This document shows, piece after piece, positions 45,927 through 54,926 of a DNA stretch of 64,000 nt. Under the pieces are notes generated by a model. That model was given only the letters and a program-made list of their open reading frames with translations, was not told the DNA's origin and did not search any database. Made by a program: the position numbers and the translations under genes. The stretch comes from Vibrio galatheae (GTDB lineage: Bacteria; Pseudomonadota; Gammaproteobacteria; Enterobacterales; Vibrionaceae). Position 1 is the stretch's first letter. Every line of letters starts with the position of its first letter. The stretch spans positions 1 to 64,000 of the forward strand of contig NZ_JXXV01000006.1 of assembly GCF_000967545.1 (NCBI RefSeq). The letters run 5' to 3'.

Positions 45927-46710
45927 CCCAGTAGAACTACCAGAAGCCGCCGATGATAGTGCCGCTTTTGATGAGATCGCGCAATCAATCGACAATGGCG
46001 AAACTATCCAGAATGAACCAGCAGAGCCAGAACCCACGCTTGAGCCGGAAGTGAACGCAGAGCTAGAGGGACAAGAGGCACCACAAGAGCCTGCTGAGCC
46101 TGAGCTCACTATCGATGATTATCAAAAGAGAGTAGCGGAACTTGAACAGCGCATTCGCTCGGATGAGGGGCGCGTGGCCGCCTATCAGCGCAAAGCGGAG
46201 CAGCAACAGCAACAGATGTTCCAAGAACTGCAAAAGCAAATGGAGCAAGACTGGGGAGCGTTTCAAAAAGCGCAACCCGAGCTGGCCAAGCTGTTCGATC
46301 AACGTTTGTCGTTAATGGCTGGGCAACAGCAACAACAAATCCTGCAGCAGCGTGCGCAAATGCAAGCGCAAGCAGAGCAGCAACAGTTTGAGGGTGCGCA
46401 GAATGACCTAATGAAAGAGCATTCTGATGCGCTTGAAGTCAAAGACTCGCAAGAGTTTCAACAATGGCTATCACAGCAGCCGCAAGACTATCAGCAACTC
46501 GCGTTATCGAGCCGCGATCCAGCAATGGCGAGCCGCATTTTAACCGAGTTCAAGAGTAGTACCGCCGCCCAACGGATTAGCCAAGAGCGTCAACAAGCCC
46601 TAACCGCCAATGTCGCGCCGCCAACTGCCGCGCAACCAGAGCAGACCGTGGTGGATGATTTTGACGCCATTGCAGCGGAAATCGACAGCGAAATCCGCAA
46701 ATCCTATTAA
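45919..46710 (+). CDS. Capsid scaffolding protein
   Basis: 263 residues, acidic N-terminus (Pro/Glu-rich), a long Gln-rich coiled coil (about 65-150) and a C-terminal helical part that would contact the capsid. Composition and position between portal and capsid identify it; sequence identity to named scaffolds is not claimed. Confidence 0.78.
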   Translation: MSDPVELPEAADDSAAFDEIAQSIDNGETIQNEPAEPEPTLEPEVNAELEGQEAPQEPAEPELTIDDYQKRVAELEQRIRSDEGRVAAYQRKAEQQQQQMFQELQKQMEQDWGAFQKAQPELAKLFDQRLSLMAGQQQQQILQQRAQMQAQAEQQQFEGAQNDLMKEHSDALEVKDSQEFQQWLSQQPQDYQQLALSSRDPAMASRILTEFKSSTAAQRISQERQQALTANVAPPTAAQPEQTVVDDFDAIAAEIDSEIRKSY

Positions 46711-46729
46711 ATAATCAAGAGAGAAGATT

Positions 46730-47677
46730 ATGGCGAATACCTATAACGGCCTGAGTCAGCGTACGAATGACGCGGCTCACGCGAAACACTTACAACATGC
46801 TGCACCGGTAATTGTACTCGGCGCGCATGGTGATACTAAAAAGCTGACGTCTAACAAAGCGAAATCCATTGCTTTTCGACGCGTCATTCCTAAAGCCCCA
46901 GCTATTGGTGGCCTCTCAGAGGGCGTAACACCGAACGCGACTGAGCTTCAATACGAAGATGTGCACTTTACCATGGGTCAATACGGTGACATCACGCAAA
47001 TCACCGATGTGATTCACGATATGGCAGAAGACCCAGTATTAAACGATGCATCTGAGCAAAATGGCGAGCAGGCGGGCATTACGACTGAAGCTCTTTTGTG
47101 GGGCAAGCTCAAGGCAGGCACCAATGTGGTGTATGCGGGTGGTGTAGCTGGTCGCGCCTCGGTCACGGCTCAGCTGTCGCTTGCCGATCACCGTTTGGCG
47201 ATCAAGGCGCTGAAAGCTCAGAAGGGCATGAAGCACACCAAGAAAGTGGAATCGACCGTGCAGTACCATACGCGCTCTATTCCGGCTTGTTACATTGCGT
47301 TTGCTTCTACGGATATCGAAGGTCAGATCCGCGATTTGCCGGGCTTTATTCCGGTCGAAGATTACAAAACCACGGTGTCTGAGCATGAGATTGGCTCGTG
47401 TGAAGGTGTACGTTTCATTCTATCGCCAGAGCTTGATGGCTGGTCAGCCGCAGGCGCGGCGGGCGTTGATGTATTGCCAATTGTTTATACCGCTCGCCAC
47501 TCTTACGGCAATGTGGCGCTGAAAGGCAAAGAAGCGATTGATGTGTCAATTCTGCCTCCCGGTAAGAAAGACAAGTCTGATCCGCTTGGTCAGCGCGGTT
47601 ACGCAGGATGGAAGTGTTACTGGACAGGTGGAATTCTCAATGACGCCTGGATGGTGCGCGTCGAAGTCGCCGAGTAA
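46730..47677 (+). CDS. Major capsid protein, N4-gp56 family
   Basis: 315 residues. NKAKSIAFRRVIPKAPAIGGLSEGVTP, YGDITQITDVIHDMAEDPVLNDA and the C-terminal RGYAGWKCYWTGGILNDAWMVRVEVAE are typical of N4-gp56-type capsids. GAGAGAAG precedes the ATG, and a terminator-like hairpin follows. Confidence 0.9.
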   Translation: MANTYNGLSQRTNDAAHAKHLQHAAPVIVLGAHGDTKKLTSNKAKSIAFRRVIPKAPAIGGLSEGVTPNATELQYEDVHFTMGQYGDITQITDVIHDMAEDPVLNDASEQNGEQAGITTEALLWGKLKAGTNVVYAGGVAGRASVTAQLSLADHRLAIKALKAQKGMKHTKKVESTVQYHTRSIPACYIAFASTDIEGQIRDLPGFIPVEDYKTTVSEHEIGSCEGVRFILSPELDGWSAAGAAGVDVLPIVYTARHSYGNVALKGKEAIDVSILPPGKKDKSDPLGQRGYAGWKCYWTGGILNDAWMVRVEVAE

Positions 47678-47694
47678 TCATCAATAGCAAACCA

Positions 47695-47720
47695 AGCCCC
47701 TACAGGAAGGGGCTTTCTTT
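47695..47720 (+). terminator. Hairpin after the capsid gene
   Basis: AGCCCCT / AGGGGCT stem followed by TTCTTTT, inside the late operon. Probably lowers transcription of downstream genes relative to capsid. Confidence 0.75.
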
Positions 47721-47742
47721 TATCTGACAGAGTGAAATAACT

Positions 47743-48159
47743 ATGAGCATTGCATCTTTAGAGCGTGATGAAATTAAAGCGAAATTAAATGAACTAGCAG
47801 TGGAGTATAAAGACAAAGCAGGCACTGACGTCTTGCGTAAAAAACTGGCGGACGCATTGGGCGAACCAATGGGCGAGTCGATAGTTAATCCTGACGAAGT
47901 CGCAAGCCAAGGCGCGGACAACAATGAAACAGTGGTCATTCAGATTGCGTCTACAGAGCGCGACAAGCATCCTGTTCGCGTAGGCCTTAATGGCAAGATG
48001 TATCACATTGAACGCGACAAAGAAGTGTCTATTCCAAAAGCGCTGTTAGAGATTCTCGATAACGCAATTGAAACGAACTATGCCAACGAAGGCACGGAAG
48101 AAAAGCCGAAGTTGGTTGCACGAGATTCAAAGCGATTCGTTTATTCCGTCAAAGGCTAA
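47743..48159 (+). CDS. Putative head-associated protein
   Basis: 138 residues. An N-terminal helical segment (LERDEIKAKLNELAVEYKDKAGTDVLRKKLADALG) resembles LEM/HeH-like modules; the C-terminal half is beta-rich. Located between capsid and connector; decoration or head-completion function is inferred from position. Confidence 0.6.
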   Translation: MSIASLERDEIKAKLNELAVEYKDKAGTDVLRKKLADALGEPMGESIVNPDEVASQGADNNETVVIQIASTERDKHPVRVGLNGKMYHIERDKEVSIPKALLEILDNAIETNYANEGTEEKPKLVARDSKRFVYSVKG

Positions 48160-48162
48160 TCT

Positions 48163-48831
48163 ATGAACTTCCTGCAATTGTGTCAGCGTTTGCGCCAAGA
48201 AGTCGGAGCGGCAGGGGACAGTACTCTGCCTGCTTCGGTGAATGGTCAGTTGGGAGAATATGCCCGTTTGGTTGCTTGGATTCGCCAGGCGTGGATTGAT
48301 ATCCAATCTGAACATGATTCTTGGGGCTTTATGTCTGTGACTGAGCATACCATTACAGCGAATCAAGACATTAATTCTGTTTGGTCGTTTACCTTGCCTA
48401 GTGACCTAGAGCGCTTGGACAACAACAGTGTTTCGATTGCCGCCCCTGATGGTACGCACATCGGCTTCCTAAAGTTCGTTGACTGGGATGACTTTCGCCG
48501 TATGTATCGAGGTCGAGTGGAGCAAGGTCGCCCGCAGGTTTTCACCATTACGCCTGATAAGCAATTGAAAACTTTCCCTGTCGTGGATAACTCCTATCGG
48601 CTCACGTTCGACTATCAAAAAGCACCGCAGGCATTAGAAAACAACACCGATGTGCCTAGCATTCCTGAGGCATACCATATGTTGATTGTGTATCGCGCCA
48701 TGCTGTATTACGCGGGGTATGAGATGGCAGTGGAAGTAAAAGATCGCGCAATAACAGAATCGGAGCCGTTAATGAGCAAACTTGAGCGCCGCTATCTGCC
48801 TACGCCGAACATCGGGAGCGCACTGGCATGA
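48163..48831 (+). CDS. Head-tail connector (adaptor) protein
   Basis: 222 residues. LRQEVGAAGDSTLPASVNGQLGEYARLVAWIRQAWIDIQ and the following beta-rich part match podovirus adaptor proteins placed below the portal. It starts 3 bp after the preceding stop and overlaps the next gene by 4 bp. Confidence 0.72.
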   Translation: MNFLQLCQRLRQEVGAAGDSTLPASVNGQLGEYARLVAWIRQAWIDIQSEHDSWGFMSVTEHTITANQDINSVWSFTLPSDLERLDNNSVSIAAPDGTHIGFLKFVDWDDFRRMYRGRVEQGRPQVFTITPDKQLKTFPVVDNSYRLTFDYQKAPQALENNTDVPSIPEAYHMLIVYRAMLYYAGYEMAVEVKDRAITESEPLMSKLERRYLPTPNIGSALA

Positions 48832-50354
48832 TGCAGCAACATAGCGAAGTTCACTTTAATGGTGGCCTTGATCTGATTAACCCTATCTCACGCTCTCAAC
48901 CTGGCGTCGTTCGCGGTGCCAAAAATATGGAAGCAGACGACGGTGGTTATCGTCGAGTAGTGGGTTATGAACGGTTCGATGGTAGGTTGGCACCGTCAGA
49001 GGGTGGAGACCGAGCACTAATTGAAGCCGTTCCGGGCAATGGTCCTGTTACAGGCGTATTTCAATCTGGTGCTTCGGTTTACGCTTGGCGCAATAATGCA
49101 GACGATAGCGCAACGATCATCTATAAAGCGAGCGCAATGGGCTGGCAAGCGATCACCCATCCTGCGCTTGGTCCCAACGCTCGCGTTAAGGTGCTCGAAT
49201 ACAATTTTTACGGTAGTCCGGATAAGAAGCGGTTGTATATCGTTGATGGTGTGAATCCGGTTTATGAGATTAACCCGTTCACTGATGCCGTGACAGTCAT
49301 CAAAACAGATACTGAGTCGTTTGCGCAGCATATAGCGGCATTCAATAATCAGCTGTTCGTCAGCTACGTGGGCGGCTCCCTGCAGTTCTCTGATGTCGGC
49401 ACGCCAAGCGGGTGGGACCCAGCCAATGCGCTAGGAGCTGGCGAAATTGCAATTGGCGCAGACATCACCAACTTACAAGAAACCGCTGCCGGCTCATTAC
49501 TCATAACATCAGAAGGAAAGGCATGGGCGTTAACCGGTACCGACATCGATAACTTTAATCTCGACCTGATCACCGATGATTTGGGCGCAGAGCCGCACTG
49601 TTTATCATCGATGGGTGCTCCGTTTGCATGGTCTGACTCTGGGTTGATCAGCTTTGCAAGGGTTCAAGAGCATGGGGGGTGGCGGGCTGCGACTCCCAAT
49701 CGATTGGCCGACCCAATCCTAAAGCTTAGAAGTTTCACTGACGCTATGCAGGTCAGAGGGCGCAATGTCATCCGGTTTTTCACCGGCAGCGTTCATCAAA
49801 TCAGTGTGTTCTTTCCGGTTGGTGCGGCACCTCAAATCATGCCGCTCGAGTTTCCTCACGCTATGACGGCCGGTTACACCTGCAAAGATGATCAGGGCAA
49901 AGAGCAGGTTTATGCGTGCGGTGCTGATGGGGTTGTGTATCACCTTGAGCGCGGTACCAGTTTTGATGGCCAGTCAATCGAATGGTTTGTAAACCCTATC
50001 TATTTTGGTCTGGGCTCTCCTACGGTGCGCAAGTCTTTTCGCCGCGTTGAGCTGTCGATTATGGCAACTAAGCCCGTATCGCTCTTTGTTGCAGCATCAC
50101 TAGACTACGGCACAGAACGAGACAGCGCGGCACAAACTCAAGTGGCGCAGTCTGGCGGTGGCCTATGGAATGCAGCGAACTGGAATGAGTTTATCTGGTC
50201 AGCTGGCTCCCTTGCCAACCCCTTTGTTTCTATCGAGGGTACGGGTCGAAACATTTCTCTGACCATAGCAGGCTCTAGTGATAGCGAAGAGTCATTCACT
50301 TTATCGAGCGCAACTATTTTCTATCTACCTCGGAGACAAACGCGTGGCAAATGA
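48828..50354 (+). CDS. Tail nozzle/stabilisation protein
   Basis: 508 residues, rich in repeated beta strands (for example VYHLERGTSFDG, VLEYNFYGSPDKKRLYIVDGVNPVYEI) suggestive of a beta-propeller, as in P22 gp10 and tail tubular protein B of T7. Begins NGGLDLINPISRSQPGVVRGAKNMEADDGGYRRVVGYERFDG, a common opening of such proteins. It caps the connector; sequence-level identification is by pattern. Confidence 0.72.
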   Translation: MMQQHSEVHFNGGLDLINPISRSQPGVVRGAKNMEADDGGYRRVVGYERFDGRLAPSEGGDRALIEAVPGNGPVTGVFQSGASVYAWRNNADDSATIIYKASAMGWQAITHPALGPNARVKVLEYNFYGSPDKKRLYIVDGVNPVYEINPFTDAVTVIKTDTESFAQHIAAFNNQLFVSYVGGSLQFSDVGTPSGWDPANALGAGEIAIGADITNLQETAAGSLLITSEGKAWALTGTDIDNFNLDLITDDLGAEPHCLSSMGAPFAWSDSGLISFARVQEHGGWRAATPNRLADPILKLRSFTDAMQVRGRNVIRFFTGSVHQISVFFPVGAAPQIMPLEFPHAMTAGYTCKDDQGKEQVYACGADGVVYHLERGTSFDGQSIEWFVNPIYFGLGSPTVRKSFRRVELSIMATKPVSLFVAASLDYGTERDSAAQTQVAQSGGGLWNAANWNEFIWSAGSLANPFVSIEGTGRNISLTIAGSSDSEESFTLSSATIFYLPRRQTRGK

Positions 50355-51681
50355 TTATTTCCAAAAAGGCGCAGCAATAATTCCTTTCACAACAGCAAAG
50401 GCCGAAGATGTGATCGATGAGTTTTCAAAAGTTGAAGCTGCTTTTGATAAACTGCCAAAGCCAAAAGATGATGGCACCGGATTTGTCGATCCGGTTAATG
50501 TCGGTAATGCCACTGAAGCAGGTCACGCTGTTAATAAAGGTCAGTTTGATGCCGTTGTTGGTGGTGTATTTGTTGCACGAGATGAAGCGCAGCAAGCGGC
50601 AAGTACAGCGACAGCTAAAGCTAACCAAGCCTCGACGGATGCCACTCAAGTTTCCAACAATGCCGCTCAAGTCGCCACGCAGTCAGCAACAGTTAATGCC
50701 CAGCATAGCGAAGTAGGTACCAAGCATGCGGATGTTGTTGCCAAACATGGTGAGGTCGTCACCAAGCACTCGGATGTGGTAACTAAGCATGGTGAAGTCA
50801 CCACCAAGCACGCGGATGTCGTTACCAAACACGGCGAAGTGAACGCGGCGCGAGATACGACAATTCAAACCAGTACGGATTTCAATAAGCTTAACCTTGG
50901 GGCAAAAGCCGCAGAGCCAACACTGGACAATAACGGCGATCCACTTATTGACGGCTGCTGGTATTACAACACTACAAATAACAATACTTATGTGCGCGTT
51001 GGTGGGTTGTTTGTTCTAGCGGGCGGGGCCTATGAAGCAACATTCCCAAGGCTTCTTCATAACACGGACATGACCAACCCAGTGAACCAGAAAGGTTTCG
51101 ACGGTAACTGGACAGTATTAGCCGTGGACGACCAAGGTTGGGATTTGTGGCGTAAGTACGACGACAATCGCATGTTCCAAGTGGTTGAGGACGGTTCATA
51201 TGTGCCAAACGCGCATTACATTCTGCAAGCCGATGGCGTGGTCATTTGGCAAGGCAAAGCTCCGTCAAGTGGGCATTGGGGGGTGGCCATTCCTATCACC
51301 GCCGACCAAATCGATTTGCGCATGGGTGAAGTGGTGGTGCCTTGGCATCCAGAGGACCCAACAGAGAAATCACTAAAATGCCAACGTCAATATCACTACC
51401 GAAAAGGCACCTACGGTGTTGCAGCTAGGGCTGATATCTCGGCAGATAGTGCCAACGAAGTGTTTTCGGGCTATAGCTTCCCAGTCGAAATGCGTGTTAC
51501 TCCGTCTGTTGATTATGTCATAACCAACTGGACAACTTCGAGCGGAAAGGCTTACGGCGCGACTAAAAATGGTTTTACGTTTCATGGCATATGTACCACA
51601 ACCAGTGCAGCTAATGTCAATGACATTACAGCAGATGCCACCCTCAAACACGTTGACGTTACCGATTGGACGGTCATTTAA
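50344..51681 (+). CDS. Tail fibre protein
   Basis: 445 residues from a GTG (VANDYFQKGAAIIPFT), GGAG 8 nt upstream, overlapping the nozzle gene by 11 bp. The N-terminal virion-anchoring region is followed by seven 7-residue repeats (KHxxVxx, about residues 120-168) expected to form a trimeric coiled coil, then a receptor-binding part with DQGWDLWRKYDD. Contacts the host surface. Confidence 0.78.
   Translation: MANDYFQKGAAIIPFTTAKAEDVIDEFSKVEAAFDKLPKPKDDGTGFVDPVNVGNATEAGHAVNKGQFDAVVGGVFVARDEAQQAASTATAKANQASTDATQVSNNAAQVATQSATVNAQHSEVGTKHADVVAKHGEVVTKHSDVVTKHGEVTTKHADVVTKHGEVNAARDTTIQTSTDFNKLNLGAKAAEPTLDNNGDPLIDGCWYYNTTNNNTYVRVGGLFVLAGGAYEATFPRLLHNTDMTNPVNQKGFDGNWTVLAVDDQGWDLWRKYDDNRMFQVVEDGSYVPNAHYILQADGVVIWQGKAPSSGHWGVAIPITADQIDLRMGEVVVPWHPEDPTEKSLKCQRQYHYRKGTYGVAARADISADSANEVFSGYSFPVEMRVTPSVDYVITNWTTSSGKAYGATKNGFTFHGICTTTSAANVNDITADATLKHVDVTDWTVI
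50701..50847 (+). repeat. Seven 21-bp tandem repeats in the fibre gene
   Basis: Units encode QHSEVGT, KHADVVA, KHGEVVT, KHSDVVT, KHGEVTT, KHADVVT and KHGEVNA; the third-position differences show that the repeats have diverged at DNA level. Confidence 0.9.
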
Positions 51682-51690
51682 CTTTTTAAC

Positions 51691-51713
51691 AAGCCTCTTC
51701 GGAGGCTTTTTTT
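51691..51713 (+). terminator. Terminator after the fibre gene
   Basis: AAGCCTC / GAGGCTT stem, TTCG loop, followed by a T-run. Confidence 0.85.
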
Positions 51714-51735
51714 ATGCCTAATCAAAGAGGTTTCT

Positions 51736-52419
51736 ATGTGGCAATACACCGATGAAACAAACGCCGCTGTGACGGACGGAGCGCAAACGGTCACGGTTGG
51801 CTCCGAACAGTGGTTTAGCTTAGGGCTCGATATTCAAGCGGCCAATGGCGACATTGTGGCGCATGACTACGTTGAACCCGAACCAGAGCCCGCACCGGAG
51901 TTAGCGCCTGAACCCATCCATGATTTGTGCTTCACGACGGAAACTAAATTCTCAGTACGACTGATTGGTCAGCAGTTAATTATTACGCCTTATCATCCAA
52001 ACTGGGAAAAGTACCGAGTTCAATGGCACATCGATAACGGTTTGGTGAAAGCGCATGATTGGGATGCGCCACCGCCAGAAGTCGAACAGCCGCCGACCAA
52101 AGAGCAGCTTGAAGCACAAGCAAAAGTCACTCGTGATGCAGCCGTCAGCGCAAACTTAACTGCGCTTGGCGTTGAGTGGCAGTGCTTAAACGATGCCGTT
52201 GATATTCGCAAAGTGATCAACGATGCCGAGACTATCGGTGTTTCAGAAGTTGAAACCGAAATGTTTCGTTTAGCTGACAACTCATGGCGAGAAACGACGC
52301 TCGCTGAACTTCGCCAGGTACTTGCTGCACATGTAGTGCGCAAGCGCGATGTATGGGCCCAATTTGGCGCTTGGGACGCTGGCGATAAAACCGAACCCTT
52401 TACCTATCAAGCCGCGTAA
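51736..52419 (+). CDS. Fibre-assembly-like protein (DUF4376 C-terminus)
   Basis: 227 residues: a beta-rich N-terminal domain, a Pro/Glu hinge at about 48-61, a middle domain, and a C-terminal helical DUF4376-like region (CLNDAVDIRKVINDAETIGVSEVETEMFRLADNSWRE). Proteins of this type lie next to fibres and are thought to help their assembly or extend them. Confidence 0.7.
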   Translation: MWQYTDETNAAVTDGAQTVTVGSEQWFSLGLDIQAANGDIVAHDYVEPEPEPAPELAPEPIHDLCFTTETKFSVRLIGQQLIITPYHPNWEKYRVQWHIDNGLVKAHDWDAPPPEVEQPPTKEQLEAQAKVTRDAAVSANLTALGVEWQCLNDAVDIRKVINDAETIGVSEVETEMFRLADNSWRETTLAELRQVLAAHVVRKRDVWAQFGAWDAGDKTEPFTYQAA

Positions 52420-52482
52420 AGCGGTTTTTTGTGCCTGTGCCGCCTCTGATGCAAGCCGCCGTCCATTCAATAGAGAGACATT

Positions 52483-53013
52483 ATGAACTTCAATCAAATG
52501 AGTGCGCAGTTCTCACCGACTGGCGCAGACGCGACCAACGCGACGGTGCAAGGGCAGCTTAACGGCTTGTTAGCACCCAGTACCAATAATCAGTACATCA
52601 ACAATGCGGTGAACAAATCACAGCGGCTAGCCAATAGCCGTGGAATGCAAAATTCCTCGATGGCGGCAGGTGCAGGAACGGCAGCGGCGATTGACGCGGC
52701 AATGCCGATTGCGCAAGCGGATGCCGCAAGCCAGCAGCAAATCAATATGCAGAACATGACTCACGGCCAGAACCTCGACTTTATGGGCAAAGAGATGGGC
52801 ATGAACATGCAGAATTCGCTGTTTGATTCGATGCAGAACGCCTTTAACAACGAGCTCGTGGGTATTGCGGAAATCATGAATAACTCAGACATGACGCAAG
52901 CGCAGAAAACCGCAGCGGCTAACCTGCTGAGTGGTGCAAGCTCAGACAACCGCACCGCACTTGAAGCGTACATGAAATCACTGCCTACATGGGCAAGCAA
53001 TTGGGGACAGTAA
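52483..53013 (+). CDS. Putative internal virion protein 1, GLLAPS motif
   Basis: 176 residues, Met/Gln/Asn/Ala-rich, no membrane segment. GLLAPS lies at residues 28-33. SMAAGAGTAAAIDAAMPIAQADAASQQQ resembles helical ejection proteins. First of seven genes between fibre-assembly and the right-end moron, where internal head proteins are expected. Confidence 0.65.
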   Translation: MNFNQMSAQFSPTGADATNATVQGQLNGLLAPSTNNQYINNAVNKSQRLANSRGMQNSSMAAGAGTAAAIDAAMPIAQADAASQQQINMQNMTHGQNLDFMGKEMGMNMQNSLFDSMQNAFNNELVGIAEIMNNSDMTQAQKTAAANLLSGASSDNRTALEAYMKSLPTWASNWGQ

Positions 53014-53014
53014 T

Positions 53015-53311
53015 ATGAGTTGGATGAAAGAAGCGTGGGATTTTATCTCGAGCGAAGACATCATGCCGTCATTGATCCAAGGTGCGGCAGCGGGTTTTGG
53101 TGCCTACATGGATGGTGAAACACAAAAAGAGATCGCCGACAGGCAGCACCAGAACAACATTCTGATCCAGAGCAATGCGCAGCAGCATGAACGCGACATG
53201 ATGGCGGATAAGTACGATCGCTCAGCGCCCATTGGTGAAGAATGGTTACAGCAGCGCCGCGGAGGTCTGCGCACTCAAGGCCTACTTGCGCCGTCTGGCC
53301 AGAAGTACTAA
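53015..53311 (+). CDS. Putative internal virion protein 2, C-terminal GLLAPS
   Basis: 98 residues starting MSWMKEAWDFISS; ends WLQQRRGGLRTQGLLAPSGQKY, with GLLAPS at 89-94. The start is one base after the previous stop. No known family; part of the virion block. Confidence 0.65.
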   Translation: MSWMKEAWDFISSEDIMPSLIQGAAAGFGAYMDGETQKEIADRQHQNNILIQSNAQQHERDMMADKYDRSAPIGEEWLQQRRGGLRTQGLLAPSGQKY

Positions 53312-53320
53312 GGGGGCATC

Positions 53321-54232
53321 ATGGGATACACCCCAAGAGAGACCACTGATCGCGGAAGTATGAGCCGAGAGGCTAACCAGTCTCGTCGTGATGAGAGAGA
53401 GGCACGAGAAAGAAACGAACGCAATCGTGAGCGCAGAGAGGAGGAAGCAAGACGTAAAGCTGCTGCTCAGGCCGAGCAGCAACAAGAACGTGAACGCCAA
53501 GAGCGTGTTCAACGTGAAGCGTATCAAGCCGAAGCGCGAACCATTGAAGCACCGCCCGAAGAGGCACCGACGTTTGTTGATAATACTCTGTCTGCTATTA
53601 GAACGGCCACGCTTGGCATCAGTGAAGAGGAGGCGAAGCAGGAATACAAGCGTTACATACAGCACATGAAAAACGACCCAGACTTTCAAGGCGAGCGTTT
53701 TGAAAACCAGTTTGGACAGTCATTCGCTAATCACGCCATGAACACCAAAGTCGGTTCGTTTATTGATGCCATGGCGGACATGATTCCCAATCCTATTGCT
53801 AAAGCAGGTGCGCAACTAGGCGGAGGGTTATTGTCGAGTTCGCAAAGTTATGACACCAACCCAGACATTCAGAGTATTGCTAATGACATTGCTGACGCAA
53901 GACAAATGGCAAATTTTGGAGATCTAGCGGGATTTATTAACCCCGCATTTGGTGCGGTAGCTGGAGGGATAGTAGACCACTTTAACGCCGAGCGTGTCGC
54001 GAACATCTCGCCTCATGCGCGAGAAGCCTATGACGCTCTTCAAGCTAGCAATAACATGCCAACGTTCAGCGATAGGGGCAACCGCGACCGCAATCAATCT
54101 CAAGGCCTATTGGCACCAAGCGGCCCAACACTTTACTACGACAATCCTGTTGCCTTCGAGCAGCAACAGGGGAACCACAACTGGTCATCAGATTGGTTAG
54201 AGCAACGTCGTCGATTAATGGGGATGAGCTAA
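53321..54232 (+). CDS. Putative internal virion protein 3, GLLAPS motif
   Basis: 303 residues: N-terminal Arg/Glu-rich coiled region (ANQSRRDEREARERNERNRER), a middle amphipathic part (AKAGAQLGGGLLSSSQSYD) and a C-terminus containing GLLAPS (262-267) followed by WLEQRRRL, which echoes WLQQRR in the preceding protein. AAGGGGG precedes the ATG. Function unknown. Confidence 0.65.
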   Translation: MGYTPRETTDRGSMSREANQSRRDEREARERNERNRERREEEARRKAAAQAEQQQERERQERVQREAYQAEARTIEAPPEEAPTFVDNTLSAIRTATLGISEEEAKQEYKRYIQHMKNDPDFQGERFENQFGQSFANHAMNTKVGSFIDAMADMIPNPIAKAGAQLGGGLLSSSQSYDTNPDIQSIANDIADARQMANFGDLAGFINPAFGAVAGGIVDHFNAERVANISPHAREAYDALQASNNMPTFSDRGNRDRNQSQGLLAPSGPTLYYDNPVAFEQQQGNHNWSSDWLEQRRRLMGMS

Positions 54233-54474
54233 TGAGTGGAATGACTCTGGATCAATTGAGAAGCGCCTACCAAAGCGCAATTGGCAGTTACAACACAGCC
54301 GCAGAAGAAACAGCGCGACTTGGTAATCAGTACCAAAACCAAGCCGATAAACTGCGTCTTCGAGGTCGTTATGCTGCCACGCCAATGCAATTTCATGCGG
54401 GCATTCAATCAAGCCAGCCAATGACAAGCGGCCAGCTTTATGGCGGACTACTTGCACCAAGCAAGGGGGCATAA
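54232..54474 (+). CDS. Small putative virion protein, C-terminal GLLAPS
   Basis: 80 residues: MSGMTLDQLRSAYQSAIGSY and a helical middle, ending YGGLLAPSKGA with GLLAPS at 72-77. Its start overlaps the previous stop (TAATG) and its stop overlaps the next start, so it is translationally coupled. Unrecognised. Confidence 0.65.
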   Translation: MSGMTLDQLRSAYQSAIGSYNTAAEETARLGNQYQNQADKLRLRGRYAATPMQFHAGIQSSQPMTSGQLYGGLLAPSKGA

Positions 54475-54926
54475 TGCAAGGATTACTACAACCAAGCGCC
54501 GGACCTACTGCCGGACCAGCTCCGGCACAACCAGATACCCGCAAAGCCGATCTAGAACAGCTAGTGAGCTTGCTTCTCGGCATAGTATACAAAGATGCGC
54601 TGCCACAAGTGCTGGAAGCCGCGAAATCAGAGCAAGCCCCACAAAAGCTCAGCGAAGTGCTTGCCATGGCAACGATGGCCGTCGTCCAACAAGCCGCGCA
54701 AGCAGGCAAAGAGCTCGCGCCAGAAGTGATCATCAAAGCATTGATGGAGGCCTCGACTTCCTTGGCTGACTTCTTAATTGAGGTGGGCGGCGCAAACAAA
54801 GAAGACGGAAAAATCATTGCCCGGGTACTGATGTTTAACGCAGGCAACAAAATCGCGCAACAGCTACCGCCGCAGTTCGGTGAGCTACTTAACCAGATGA
54901 AGCAACAAGCAGGAGCACAGCAATGA
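54474..54926 (+). CDS. Putative virion protein, N-terminal GLLQPS
   Basis: 150 residues beginning MQGLLQPSAGPTAGPAP, a variant of the recurring motif at 3-8. The rest is helical, with Ala-rich stretches. One-base overlaps link it to both neighbours. Unrecognised. Confidence 0.62.
   Translation: MQGLLQPSAGPTAGPAPAQPDTRKADLEQLVSLLLGIVYKDALPQVLEAAKSEQAPQKLSEVLAMATMAVVQQAAQAGKELAPEVIIKALMEASTSLADFLIEVGGANKEDGKIIARVLMFNAGNKIAQQLPPQFGELLNQMKQQAGAQQ

Noticed and set aside
50701..50847. CRISPR-like array
   Set aside because: The 21-bp repeats are contiguous without spacers and encode a coiled coil in the fibre protein.
54215..54850. Large minus-strand reading frame (211 codons) in the virion block
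   Set aside because: Opposite four tightly coupled virion genes; its composition is a reflection of their Ala/Gln codons.
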